Shown: piece after piece, positions 43,165-52,392 of the stretch
How positions within the stretch are numbered: the stretch's first letter is position 1
Layout of the letters: every line of letters begins with the position of its first letter
Assembly: GCF_030817055.1 (NCBI RefSeq)
Contig: NZ_JAUSYV010000001.1
Span: forward strand, 4,302,001-4,366,000
DNA length: 64,000 nucleotides
Origin: Bacillus sp. V2I10
Lineage (GTDB): Bacteria > Bacillota > Bacilli > Bacillales > Bacillaceae
Reading direction: 5' to 3'
Program-made: the position numbers and the translations under genes
The notes under the pieces: model-generated
The model's input: only the letters and a program-made list of their open reading frames with translations
What the model was told of the DNA's origin: nothing
Databases searched by the model: none

Positions 43165-44502
43165 TCAATCTATTCCACAGACTTCAGCCAATAGTTCGAC
43201 TATGTGCATGCTCCGTATGTTATTTTCCTTACCCTTTCTTAATATGCCTAGGCTCATTTGCAATTGACACCCTGGATTTGAAGTGATGACAGTTGTTGCT
43301 TTTGTTTGCAGTACGTTATCCATTTTTTTATCAAGTATTTTCATTGAATCCTGATAATGAAGGAGATTGTATATGCCTCCAGAGGCACAGCAGCTGTCAG
43401 CGCCTTCCATTTCAAGAAATAATGCACCCGGTATTGACTGAAGCAGCAGGCGTGGCTCTTTATCTACCTTCTGTACATTTTTCAGATGACAGGAATCCTG
43501 ATAAACAATTACACCAGACCAGTTATTCTTAAAGGGAAGCGGACCATATTGGAGTAGAATTTGACTTATATCCTTTGATTTTTTTACAAATTCCCCGGCA
43601 GATTCTCTCCATTCCTTTTCGTCTTTTAATAGATGATTGTATTCAATAAGTGCTGCTCCGCATCCTCCAGCATTATTAACATAAAACTCAGCACCTGATT
43701 GCATAAAAGAGCGGATATTTGATTTTGCCATCTCCTTGGCTTTTAGTGCCTCTCCTTGATGGGAATGCAGAGCACCGCAGCAATTTTGATGCTCTGGAAT
43801 AATAACCTCACAGCCTACAGAAGTTAAAAGCTCTATTGTGAGCCGGTTGATGCGGGACATCATTGCATCCATGATACATCCTGTAAAAAAAGCAACCCGA
43901 ACCTTCGTTTTCCCTTTTGCTGGAATGGCTGTTCCTCTGCGGTTTCTTTTAAACGGCGACTCTACAGCAGGAAGGACTTTTTCAAATTGTGAAAGTGGCT
44001 CTGATATCTTTTCTATCAGTTTCGTTTTTCCTGCAAGCTTGCTGAGTCCAGTTTTTTGGTACATCCACACTGCATTGCCCAGCGCTTTCATACGTTTCGG
44101 ATAAGGAAATAGGTGATTAAGAGCCATATTTTTTAACAATCTTGGCGTTTTATTCGATAGCTTGGATTGTGACTCTTCTATTGCTTCTTTTGCCGCTTCT
44201 AGAATATGTCCGTAAGGAACGTCAACAGGGCAAGCTTTTTCGCAAGCACGGCAGCCTAAACATAGATCAATTGGTTCAGCCATGTGCTCATTGATGTTTA
44301 TCTTGCCCTCTGAAGCCAATTTGACTAGATTGATTCTTCCTCGGGGAGATGCTGATTCTTTTCCCATAGATTCGTAAGTTGGACAAGCCGGCAAACAATA
44401 GCCGCACTGTATGCATTGGTTTGTCCAATCGTATGTTTTATCAAATAAACGTTTTTCCGTGCTGTTCGATTTTTCCCTTTCCAAAGGTATATTTCGATTC
44501 AT
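43165..44502 (-). CDS. glcF: Glycolate oxidase iron-sulfur subunit GlcF-like
   Basis: 445 residues. Two 4Fe-4S motifs near the N-terminus (CIQCGYCLPACPTY and CLGCRACEKACPVDVPYG) and two CCG domains (QNCCGALHSHQGE and DSCCASGGIYNL) are those of GlcF. It passes electrons from the FAD subunit to the respiratory chain. It overlaps the glcD-like gene by 4 bp. Its operon suggests a 2-hydroxy acid other than glycolate may be oxidised. Confidence 0.92.
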   Translation of the reverse strand: MNRNIPLEREKSNSTEKRLFDKTYDWTNQCIQCGYCLPACPTYESMGKESASPRGRINLVKLASEGKININEHMAEPIDLCLGCRACEKACPVDVPYGHILEAAKEAIEESQSKLSNKTPRLLKNMALNHLFPYPKRMKALGNAVWMYQKTGLSKLAGKTKLIEKISEPLSQFEKVLPAVESPFKRNRRGTAIPAKGKTKVRVAFFTGCIMDAMMSRINRLTIELLTSVGCEVIIPEHQNCCGALHSHQGEALKAKEMAKSNIRSFMQSGAEFYVNNAGGCGAALIEYNHLLKDEKEWRESAGEFVKKSKDISQILLQYGPLPFKNNWSGVIVYQDSCHLKNVQKVDKEPRLLLQSIPGALFLEMEGADSCCASGGIYNLLHYQDSMKILDKKMDNVLQTKATTVITSNPGCQLQMSLGILRKGKENNIRSMHIVELLAEVCGID

Positions 44503-45905
44503 TCTGTCAGAACCACCTTTGTTTGTCCAGGAGCCGGAAAAATTTTTCCCGGATTTAGAATGTTGTTCGGATCCCAGGCTTCTTTGATTTTTTTCATCAT
44601 CGATAAACCGATTTCTCCAAGTTCCAATTCCATATACGGTGATTTTAACAGTCCAATTCCATGCTCGCCTGAGAGCGTTCCTCCAAGCTCTACAGCAGAT
44701 TCAAAAATCTCGCTGATGGCTGATTCAACCCGCTTCATTTCCTCTATATTTCGCTTATCCGTGATAATATTAGGATGGAGATTCCCATCTCCTGCGTGTC
44801 CGAAGACCACAAGATTCAGGCTGTATTTTTCCCGGATAAGCTTAAGTCTTGCCATCATGGCTGGAATTTGGCTTCGCGGAACAGTCGCATCCTCTGATAT
44901 TTTAGTAGGTCCCAGTTGAGTAATGGCTGGAGATACCATTTTTCTTGCATTCCAAATTCCTTGTCTTTCCTCCTCATTGTGTGCAATTTTCGCTTTCATT
45001 GCTCCAGCCTCTATGCACAGGACTTCACATTTTCTGATCTCCTCTTCAAGAGCTGCCGGGTGTCCGTCAACCTCTATAATAACGAGTGCTTCTGCATGAA
45101 TATATAGCCCTGTTGGGCTGAAATTTTCAACGGCACGAATACATGCATTATCCATCAGCTCCATCGCTGAAGGTAATATCCCTGCTGATAAGATTTTCGT
45201 AATAGCTGATCCGGAATCTTCAAGTCTTTCAAAATAGGCAAGTAATGTCTGTCTCGCTTTTGGCTTTGGAATTAGGCGAAGAGTAGCTTCTGTCACAATC
45301 CCAAGTGTTCCTTCTGAACCAACAATCAATCTTGTCAGGTCATATCCTGTGACATTCTTAACCGTTTTCCCTCCGGTTCGGATAATATCACCCGTCGGAG
45401 TGACAACTTCTAAACCAATCACATATTCTTTTGTCGTACCATATTTCAGTCCCTTTGGTCCGCTGGAATTCTCCAAGAGATTTCCGCCAATTGTTGAAAC
45501 ATGGGAACTGCTTGGATCAGGCGGATAAAATAAACCGGCTGCTTCTGCTTTTTTATGAATTTCTGATGTAATGATTCCCGGTGACACAATTGCAAGAAGA
45601 TTTTCACGGTCAATAATTAACTTATCCTTTATACGGGACATATCTAAGACCATTCCTCCTTTTACAGGAAGCGGTCCTCCGCTTAATGAAGTAGCAGAAC
45701 CTCTTGGATAAACTGGAATTAAGTATTCATTTGCAAGCTTAACAAGCTGACTAATTTCCTGTGCTGATGCAGGCTGGATGACGATTTCAGGAAGATATTG
45801 TCCAAAAGAAGCATCAAAACTATAGGAGTGCCTCTCAGCTAAGTCCAAGAAAACTTGGTCATGCGGAATTATTTTCTTTATTTCGTCAATTATTTCTTGC
45901 TTCAT
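44499..45905 (-). CDS. glcD: FAD-linked 2-hydroxyacid oxidase subunit GlcD-like
   Basis: About 468 residues. FAD_binding_4 region: PVYPRGSATSLSGGPLPVKGG and NLLENSSGPKGLKYG. FAD-oxidase C domain: VFGHAGDGNLHPN and GGTLSGEHGIGLLK. It oxidises 2-hydroxy acids such as glycolate, D-lactate or D-2-hydroxyglutarate. The ATG at 45905 has GGGAGGAG and is preferred to a longer frame overlapping the upstream gene. It pairs with GlcF. Confidence 0.92.
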   Translation of the reverse strand: MKQEIIDEIKKIIPHDQVFLDLAERHSYSFDASFGQYLPEIVIQPASAQEISQLVKLANEYLIPVYPRGSATSLSGGPLPVKGGMVLDMSRIKDKLIIDRENLLAIVSPGIITSEIHKKAEAAGLFYPPDPSSSHVSTIGGNLLENSSGPKGLKYGTTKEYVIGLEVVTPTGDIIRTGGKTVKNVTGYDLTRLIVGSEGTLGIVTEATLRLIPKPKARQTLLAYFERLEDSGSAITKILSAGILPSAMELMDNACIRAVENFSPTGLYIHAEALVIIEVDGHPAALEEEIRKCEVLCIEAGAMKAKIAHNEEERQGIWNARKMVSPAITQLGPTKISEDATVPRSQIPAMMARLKLIREKYSLNLVVFGHAGDGNLHPNIITDKRNIEEMKRVESAISEIFESAVELGGTLSGEHGIGLLKSPYMELELGEIGLSMMKKIKEAWDPNNILNPGKIFPAPGQTKVVLTE

Positions 45906-45946
45906 GTTGTCTCCTCCCAATTGTGGCTGTATAAGAAGAAGGCCAT

Positions 45947-47143
45947 TCAAACATATGAGTAATCTGAAAGCATCTTTACGACTTCTTTTCCTATTTCAAT
46001 TGAAGCTGTAGCAGCGGGGGAGGGGGCATTGCAAACATGAATGGAATGTTTGCCATTTACGATATAAAAATCATCGACTAATGAACCGTCAATCCGAAGA
46101 GCTTGTGCCCTTACACCTGAGGGACCTGGTATTAAATCTTTTTCTGTAACAGCAGGCATGAGTTTTTGTACACCTTCAACAAACTTCTTCTTAAAGAAAG
46201 ACCGATTCATCTCTTCTACTCCTTCTTTCATATAAAGTGAAGCTAGTTTCCAAAAACCTGAGTACATTAATACCTCTGCAGCATCCTGAAAATTGATGGA
46301 TGTTTTTTTATATCCTTCCCGTTTTAAACTTAAAACGGCGTTAGGGCCAACATCTACCGTACCATCTATCATTCTTGTAAAGTGCACACCCAGAAAAGGA
46401 AAGTTAGGGTTTGGAACAGGATAAATGAGATTATTAACAAGATGACGCTTCTCAGAGACCAGCTGATAGTATTCTCCTCTAAAAGGGACAATTTTCATAT
46501 CCAAATCATAACCTGCTAACTTAGCAATGCGATCACTCTGCAGTCCAGCACAATTTACGAGCATTTTACCGCGCAATACTTGATCATTTGTCTCGATCAC
46601 GACTTCGCTGTTTGTTTCTTTTATTCTCTTAGCTTCTGTTTTTAAAAAGATTTCTCCTCCGTTTTTCCGGATAATCTCACCTATCTTTTCCCCTATCTCT
46701 TGAAAATTAACGATTCCTGCTGTTGGGATGTGGAGAGCTGCTAAACCGCTTACATTTGGTTCTGCCTCATGTAGTTGGCCTTTATCCATTTTATTGACTG
46801 CAAGTCCATTTTGTAATCCGTTTATATACAGCTTTTCAAGCAGCGGGAGTTCATTATGTGTGGAAGCAACAATCACTTTTCCGCATTGATCATGCTGAAT
46901 CCCGTATTTTTGACAAAATGAGAGAATAGATTGATTTCCTTCTTTTGCTAATCTTGCTTTTAAACTTCCTGGCTTATAGTAAATACCAGAATGAATTACC
47001 CCGCTATTATGACCTGTTTGATGCACCGCCAGCTGTGATTCTTTTTCCAATACGGCCAATTTAGCATTCGGATATTTTTCATATATAGCCATGCCTACAG
47101 AGAGTCCTACTATTCCTCCGCCGATGATTAAATAATCATACAA
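45947..47143 (-). CDS. lhgO: L-2-hydroxyglutarate oxidase-like FAD enzyme (LhgO)
   Basis: 398 residues. FAD motif IIGGGIVGLSVGMAI followed by HQTGHNSGVIHSGIYY with the LhgO/DAO signature, VNCAGLQSDRIA and a C-terminal GPSGVRAQALR. LhgO oxidises L-2-hydroxyglutarate to 2-oxoglutarate at the membrane. The TTG start has GGGAGGG upstream. It lies after the ABC permease genes and before glcDF, so two stereospecific 2-hydroxyacid oxidases may be encoded together. Confidence 0.9.
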   Translation of the reverse strand: MYDYLIIGGGIVGLSVGMAIYEKYPNAKLAVLEKESQLAVHQTGHNSGVIHSGIYYKPGSLKARLAKEGNQSILSFCQKYGIQHDQCGKVIVASTHNELPLLEKLYINGLQNGLAVNKMDKGQLHEAEPNVSGLAALHIPTAGIVNFQEIGEKIGEIIRKNGGEIFLKTEAKRIKETNSEVVIETNDQVLRGKMLVNCAGLQSDRIAKLAGYDLDMKIVPFRGEYYQLVSEKRHLVNNLIYPVPNPNFPFLGVHFTRMIDGTVDVGPNAVLSLKREGYKKTSINFQDAAEVLMYSGFWKLASLYMKEGVEEMNRSFFKKKFVEGVQKLMPAVTEKDLIPGPSGVRAQALRIDGSLVDDFYIVNGKHSIHVCNAPSPAATASIEIGKEVVKMLSDYSYV

Positions 47144-47195
47144 ACTGTTTTCCCTCCCAACTACTAAAATAGAATGACCTTTTACATAGAGCTTG

Positions 47196-47238
47196 GGATC
47201 ATAGCCCCTCTGGCAATTTATATTTCAACCAAGGGGCT
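47196..47238 (-). terminator. Intercistronic hairpin between transporter and oxidase genes
   Basis: AGCCCCTTG-side pairs with AGAGGGGCT-side between the permease and lhgO genes, without a T run. It may stabilise the transporter message. Confidence 0.45.
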
Positions 47239-47249
47239 GAGATTTATGG

Positions 47250-48044
47250 TTAATGTGAACCTCCGAAAACCTTACCAACCCCCTGCAATTTTTCAAGAAT
47301 AATAATCAAAATGACTGATATGAATATAACCACACTCGAAACTGATGCAACCAGGGGGTTATATGCATCCTGCATTTGTGAGAATATCTCAATAGGAAGC
47401 GTTCTCATATCCGGCGAAACCATAAATAATGAGACGGTTACATTGTCAAATGACGTTAGGAATGCAAAAAGACCTCCTGATATGATTGCCGGCCTGATAA
47501 GAGGCAGCGTTACTTTCCAAAAGACGACTACAGGATTTGCTCCCAAAATTGCCGCAGCCCGTTCAAGATTGTAATCAAAACCGCTTAGGCCAGTCAGCAC
47601 AAGCCGTATGACATATGGAATACAAATAATAATATGCGCCAATAAAAAACCAATTGATGTCCCCGAAAGCATCATCGGAGTAAAATAGATTAATAGTGCG
47701 ATGCCAAGTACCAGCTGCGGCACACTTAACGGAGAGGTCAATAATGATGTAAGATAAGCCTTCCCTGGAATTTCATATTTTGCAATCGAAAGCGCCCCAA
47801 GCGTTCCAAATAATACAGAAAAAAAGGCAGCCATCGATGCAAATTTAACACTATTAATGATTGCTTCTATAAACTCAGGACGATCCAAAAGCATCGTATA
47901 CCATTGAAAAGAAAAGCCTTCAGCCGGAAAGCTAGGATAATTAGCGCTTGTAAAAGAAGCCGGAATTACTACAATCAGAGGTATTAAGATATATATGATT
48001 GTCAGAACTGCAACAGAGACACGAAGAATGGAAAGACTTTTCAT
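47250..48044 (-). CDS. ABC transporter permease, PotC type
   Basis: 264 residues and six membrane segments, with the EAA loop DYNLERAAAILGANPVVVFWKVTLPLIRP. It is the usual size of PotC, the second permease of spermidine/putrescine-type importers. GAGGTG precedes the ATG; it abuts the PotB-type gene. Substrate is inferred from the operon to be an organic acid rather than a polyamine. Confidence 0.92.
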   Translation of the reverse strand: MKSLSILRVSVAVLTIIYILIPLIVVIPASFTSANYPSFPAEGFSFQWYTMLLDRPEFIEAIINSVKFASMAAFFSVLFGTLGALSIAKYEIPGKAYLTSLLTSPLSVPQLVLGIALLIYFTPMMLSGTSIGFLLAHIIICIPYVIRLVLTGLSGFDYNLERAAAILGANPVVVFWKVTLPLIRPAIISGGLFAFLTSFDNVTVSLFMVSPDMRTLPIEIFSQMQDAYNPLVASVSSVVIFISVILIIILEKLQGVGKVFGGSH

Positions 48045-48991
48045 TATCTGAACACCTCCTTGAATTTGCTGATTTCAAATGATCTTGTAAAGACAATGAC
48101 AGTTACAAGAGTAGTAGCTAAAAGAACATAGGAAATGGCGGAACCGAAAGTCCATCGCAGCAAATTATTAATTTGATCATATGCGACAACAGGCATAACA
48201 GGAACGTTTGCCCCACCCATAAGGGCAGGAGTTACATAGGCACTCATTGAAAGACTGAACACCAGGACACAGCCTGATACAATCCCAGGCAAACTTAGCG
48301 GCAAGGTTATGGAAAGGAAGCTTCTGATAGGACTTGCTCCAAGGATTGCACCGGCCTTTTCCAGGGAAGGGTCGATCGTATACAGACTTGTTGCGATTGC
48401 AAGAATCATGAAGGGCAAATAGGCGTTGGAAAGGCCTATCACAACTCCGAGCTCTGAAAATAACAGCTTTAGAGGAGTATTTATAATCCCTAAGTTTAGT
48501 AAGGTTTGATTAATGGTTCCATTTGGCAGCAATAATAGATACCAGCCAAAATTACGTACGACAATACTGACTAAAAGCGGCGATGCTATGATTAAGGCAA
48601 TATACCCCCTTACTCGAGGCGAACTTTTAGCCATCGTAAGTGCCACAGGATAAGCCAGTATGAGTGAGAGCAGCACAGTATATAAGCTGATTTTAACAGT
48701 CAGCCAAAGGGATGACAGATAATAGTTGTCCGTAAAAAATTGCACGTAATTTTTAATGCTGTAAGCTGCTTCTGTACCTCCTAAATTATCTGTTGCGATA
48801 AAACTTAAATATAGAATGTACAACATCGGAACAACAAAAAATCCAAAGATAAAGAGCAGAATCGGAAGAAGCAGAAGAAGTCCAGGTACCCAGCTTCTTC
48901 TTTTTTTCCTCTTTGATCCTGTTAATATGACAGACTTACTTATTGAAGGGTGATTTATTTCTTGATGATCATGATGTCTGATGGGCTCCAT
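48044..48991 (-). CDS. ABC transporter permease, PotB type
   Basis: About 315 residues: basic N-terminal tail (SKRKKRRSW), six membrane segments and the EAA loop DPSLEKAGAILGASPIRSFLSITLPLS. The ATG at 48991 follows GAGAGGTG. It overlaps the ATPase gene by 37 bp and abuts the PotC-type gene, so the importer is coupled in translation. Confidence 0.9.
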   Translation of the reverse strand: MEPIRHHDHQEINHPSISKSVILTGSKRKKRRSWVPGLLLLLPILLFIFGFFVVPMLYILYLSFIATDNLGGTEAAYSIKNYVQFFTDNYYLSSLWLTVKISLYTVLLSLILAYPVALTMAKSSPRVRGYIALIIASPLLVSIVVRNFGWYLLLLPNGTINQTLLNLGIINTPLKLLFSELGVVIGLSNAYLPFMILAIATSLYTIDPSLEKAGAILGASPIRSFLSITLPLSLPGIVSGCVLVFSLSMSAYVTPALMGGANVPVMPVVAYDQINNLLRWTFGSAISYVLLATTLVTVIVFTRSFEISKFKEVFR

Positions 48992-50055
48992 CCCACATAC
49001 ACCTCTCTTCCAATTTGCCATGATGGTTCAATTACGGGTGAGAGAATTTGCAATGGTTTGCCGAGCAGCGAGACGTCAATTTCCCATGAAGTGCCCAAAT
49101 AATTCAATTGTGTAATCTTTGATTTATGAAACTCAAGCGTTGGATGGCCGTTTTCTTCACTTGATGCTATCCGTATCTTTTCAGGCCGAATATAAAGTTT
49201 GACCTGATCTCCTGCACTGCATGACCTGTCTGAACCCATTATGTTTTTAACATCTACATGAGTAATTTCTTTTTCAACTTGTACAGATATTTTATGAGTG
49301 TCAACAGCAATGATTTTTCCATCAAATGAGTTTGATTTTCCGATGAATTGAAAAACAAATTCGGAATCAGGGTGATTATAAATTGAAGTCGGAGAGCTTA
49401 TTTGCTCTATTTGCCCTTTATTCATAACCACTACCCGATCAGAAAGAGACAGCGCCTCTTCTTGATCATGAGTTACGAAGATAGTTGTAACTCCTATTTC
49501 TTTTTGTAAACGCTTTATTTCTATTCTTAGCTCATGACGCAATTTCGCATCCAGGTTAGATAGCGGCTCATCAAGCAGCAGAAGCTCAGGTTCAACGACA
49601 AGTGCCCTGGAGATTGCCACACGCTGCCGCTGACCTCCTGATAATTCTCGTGGATAACGATTTTCAAGCCCCGACATTTTAACAAGTTCAAGTGCTCTTG
49701 CAATTTTCTTTTTCTGCTCAGAATTAGGAACCTTTCTGAGCTTCAGTCCGAAACTGAGATTTTCATATACTGTCATATGAGGAAAAAGTGAATAAGTTTG
49801 AAAAACCATTCCTAAGTCTCTTTTATATGGAGGAATTTTTGTTACTTTTTTTCCTTTTATATATACATCCCCCTCATCTGCCTCAAGAAAGCCGGCAATC
49901 AAATTCAGAGTAGTTGTTTTCCCGCATCCTGAAGGTCCAAGCAGCGTTAGCAGTTCGCCCTGTTTAACTTCAAGGCTAATACCATTCAGCACAACATTAT
50001 GACCAAATTGTTTAAACGCACTTTTTATTTCCACATCGTTTTTAATAGCTTGCAT
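48955..50055 (-). CDS. ABC transporter ATPase, PotA type
   Basis: About 366 residues: Walker A GPSGCGKTT, Q-loop GMVFQTYSLFPHM, signature LSGGQRQRVAISRAL, Walker B LLLLDEPLSNLD, switch His in FVTHDQEEA, and a C-terminal TOBE domain. It energises the PotBC-type permeases. The ATG at 50055 has GGGG upstream. A longer frame overlapping the binding-protein gene is unlikely to be translated. Confidence 0.93.
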   Translation of the reverse strand: MQAIKNDVEIKSAFKQFGHNVVLNGISLEVKQGELLTLLGPSGCGKTTTLNLIAGFLEADEGDVYIKGKKVTKIPPYKRDLGMVFQTYSLFPHMTVYENLSFGLKLRKVPNSEQKKKIARALELVKMSGLENRYPRELSGGQRQRVAISRALVVEPELLLLDEPLSNLDAKLRHELRIEIKRLQKEIGVTTIFVTHDQEEALSLSDRVVVMNKGQIEQISSPTSIYNHPDSEFVFQFIGKSNSFDGKIIAVDTHKISVQVEKEITHVDVKNIMGSDRSCSAGDQVKLYIRPEKIRIASSEENGHPTLEFHKSKITQLNYLGTSWEIDVSLLGKPLQILSPVIEPSWQIGREVYVGWSPSDIMIIKK

Positions 50056-50074
50056 AAAGGAAGATCCCCTTTCT

Positions 50075-51178
50075 TCAGTCAAGTTTCTTTCCAAGTTCAG
50101 GTGTTACTTCTTTAGCCCATTTATCCGACCATTCAGCCCGAATTTCTGCAAACTTCGCAAAGTCTGGCTTAAATGTTTTATCCGATTCCTTCAGTCCAAT
50201 TGAATCTTCATATTTATCCGGTATTTTCATGCCCTCAACAATTGGATAGAACCCTCCTTCAGAAATAAGCCCTTGTGCTTCCTCACTAATTAAATAGTTT
50301 ATGAATTCAAGCGCTTCAGCTTCATGAGGGGTATTTTTTACAAGGGCTGCACTAAATGCCTGCAGGGGTACCCCTTCTTTCGGCACGATCATTTTAATTG
50401 GCAGCCCTGATGCGGCAAGCTCTGCTATAGCATAACTTCCCATCACAGTGACATCAGCTGCTCCCTGTTGTAATGCAGGCATCATCTGAGTCGAGTTTTT
50501 ATAAAACGTACTTGAATATCCAGCTAAGTCCTTTGCTTTCTCAAATCCAGGCTCCATGTTTTCAGTACTGCCCCCATTTGCTAATGCCAAAGCGTTAAGT
50601 GTGTTAAAACCCCAGTCATTATTAATATCAGAGAAGGCTGTTTTCCCTTTATAATCAGGAGATATCAAATCATTCCATGATTCAATTGGTTTCAATTCAT
50701 TTTTTTCAAATGTTTCGGTATTATAAGCAGGAGCAATCACAAGTCCAAATGCTGGAGCAGCAGCACCTTCAACGGCAATAAATCTCTGATCAACATGTTT
50801 CATATTCTCTACATTGCTCTCATCAACCGTCTCTGTGAGTTCTTTCTCCTTCGCTCTTTGTACATCGACTGGCACAAAAAGAGCTACATCTATTTGGGGT
50901 GCATTTTTTTGCAATTCAACCTTAGAAAGAATTTCACCTGATAATCCGGCTATGTAATTTACTTGAATGCCCGTTTCTTCTTTGAATTTTGGGGCGATGA
51001 CATCACGAATGGCTCTTTCAATAACTCCGCCATTTCCTGCAATGGTGATCTGCTTAGCCCCAACATTTTCTTGTCCGCCAGCTTGACTTGATTTACCAGG
51101 TTTTTGAGGTGTGGGAGCGCCACATCCAGAAAGTATAAAAAGCATAATGACGATTAACAGACTAATGAATTTTTTCAT
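50075..51178 (-). CDS. ABC transporter solute-binding lipoprotein, PotD type
   Basis: 367 residues with lipoprotein signal MKKFISLLIVIMLFILSGCG. The mature part has the SBP_bac_6/8 layout of iron/spermidine/putrescine-type binding proteins (ITIAGNGGVIERAIRD, KFKEETGIQVNYIAG, INNDWGFNTLNALALANGG). The acidic polyamine-binding residues are not obvious, and I expect another ligand. It is second in the sigma-54 operon, directly after the TAXI protein gene. Confidence 0.9.
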   Translation of the reverse strand: MKKFISLLIVIMLFILSGCGAPTPQKPGKSSQAGGQENVGAKQITIAGNGGVIERAIRDVIAPKFKEETGIQVNYIAGLSGEILSKVELQKNAPQIDVALFVPVDVQRAKEKELTETVDESNVENMKHVDQRFIAVEGAAAPAFGLVIAPAYNTETFEKNELKPIESWNDLISPDYKGKTAFSDINNDWGFNTLNALALANGGSTENMEPGFEKAKDLAGYSSTFYKNSTQMMPALQQGAADVTVMGSYAIAELAASGLPIKMIVPKEGVPLQAFSAALVKNTPHEAEALEFINYLISEEAQGLISEGGFYPIVEGMKIPDKYEDSIGLKESDKTFKPDFAKFAEIRAEWSDKWAKEVTPELGKKLD

Positions 51179-51208
51179 ATCTAGACCTCCATTATTTTTA
51201 GTTATCTT

Positions 51209-52222
51209 CTAATCATGATGAATTTCCTCGTCTGAGTAATAGGTTTGTGCACCAGGATGAAAAGCGATTGGAATACCTATTTTTGCATTTTGAAGCTGTA
51301 TCTCCTTAGCAGCAGGATGTATTTTTTGGAGTTCTGATAGATGAGTGTAAAAAAAATGAACTAGATCATAAGCTTCTTTATTAGACAAATCCACATGTGT
51401 CAAAAGGACATTTCTTACAGAAATAGTCATTGTGTCATGATTAATATTGCTGTAAGTGTCTGCTGGGATTATCTTAGGTGTATAAAAACCATACCTCTTA
51501 GTAAGCTCATTCACTATTTTTTCAGGAATAGGAACTAATTTGACGCCTGTATTATATCCTGAAATTTCAGAAATCTCCGGATTTGGCAGGCCTGATGAAT
51601 AAAAAGCCGCATCAATTATGCCATTCCGCAAAGCATCTGACGATTGTGAAAATGAGAGCTCATACTTATGAACCGTGTCCGAGAGTCCCGCTGCTGATAA
51701 AGTTCGTTCCGCTATTAATTTTGTTCCGCTTCCTTCAGTGCCTACACTGATTCGCTTTCCATCTAAATCGCTTAATTCTTTTATACCGCTTTTTTCAGAG
51801 GTGACGATATGAACATAATTGGAATAAAGACCTGTTAGTGCACGAATTTTGTTTATATTTGCTGCACCTTTTGAAGTACCTGTGCGGTTTAATACATCAA
51901 CTGATGCAAAACCTAATTCTGCTTCCTTTTGACTGACTAGCTCAGTATTCTGAATAGATGCGTTTGTCACTTGTGCAGCGACTGCTTTCCGGCTGTTTTT
52001 TTCATACGTATCTGCTATGGCTTGTCCAAGGGAATAATAGACTCCTGACATATCACCAGTGGCAATTGTGATCACACTGTAATTGTCTAGTTTATGTTCT
52101 TCCATTAAAGACTGATTTGCTGCAGCAGGAGATGGGATTTCCTGATGCTTAGTTGATGACTGACATCCTGCTGGAAAAAACAAGCACAAAATGATTCCAG
52201 CACAGATTATTCGCCGATTCAT
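51209..52222 (-). CDS. Orphan TAXI-family binding lipoprotein
   Basis: About 337 residues with lipoprotein signal ending FFPAGC. TAXI motifs are IATGDMSGVYYSLGQAIAD, TNASIQNTELVSQKEAELGFAS and ISVGTEGSGTKLIAERTL. No TRAP permease is encoded in this operon; the nearest is at 27676-29643. The gene follows a -24/-12 promoter by 27 bp, with AAAGGAGG before the ATG. It could deliver ligand to that permease or present it to the adjacent sensor kinase. Confidence 0.92.
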   Translation of the reverse strand: MNRRIICAGIILCLFFPAGCQSSTKHQEIPSPAAANQSLMEEHKLDNYSVITIATGDMSGVYYSLGQAIADTYEKNSRKAVAAQVTNASIQNTELVSQKEAELGFASVDVLNRTGTSKGAANINKIRALTGLYSNYVHIVTSEKSGIKELSDLDGKRISVGTEGSGTKLIAERTLSAAGLSDTVHKYELSFSQSSDALRNGIIDAAFYSSGLPNPEISEISGYNTGVKLVPIPEKIVNELTKRYGFYTPKIIPADTYSNINHDTMTISVRNVLLTHVDLSNKEAYDLVHFFYTHLSELQKIHPAAKEIQLQNAKIGIPIAFHPGAQTYYSDEEIHHD

Positions 52223-52248
52223 ACTTAATCCTCCTTTATTTTCTATCA

Positions 52249-52264
52249 TGCAAGGATCATGCCA
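52249..52264 (-). promoter_or_regulatory. Sigma-54 (-24/-12) promoter
   Basis: The minus strand reads TGGCATG-ATCC-TTGCA, matching the TGGCAYR-N4-TTGCW consensus with correct spacing. It lies 27 bp before the TAXI gene start and downstream of an NtrC-type activator gene, so this activator very probably drives the operon 52222-42292. Confidence 0.88.
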
Positions 52265-52322
52265 ATTATTAGATCAAATAAAATGTATGCGTTTTCATAA
52301 AACTAAAATAAAAAATATTTAT

Positions 52323-52365
52323 AACCGGCAATTTTTGCCGATTGAAACAGCGAAAATTGCCGGTT
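52323..52365. promoter_or_regulatory. Inverted repeats: probable activator-binding site (UAS)
   Basis: CGGCAATTTTTGCCG (52326-52340) is a 15-bp palindrome, and AACCGGCAATTTT further pairs with AAAATTGCCGGTT at 52353-52365. Centred about 80 bp upstream of the -24 element, it is well placed for an NtrC-type enhancer. It could also act as the terminator of the response-regulator gene. Confidence 0.55.
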
Positions 52366-52392
52366 AGGCATATTTCTCCTAATTCTTTTTTG

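Noticed and set aside
50075..51178. Naming the ABC importer potABCD for polyamines
   Set aside because: Family match is good, but the linked genes point to organic-acid use and polyamine-binding residues were not evident.
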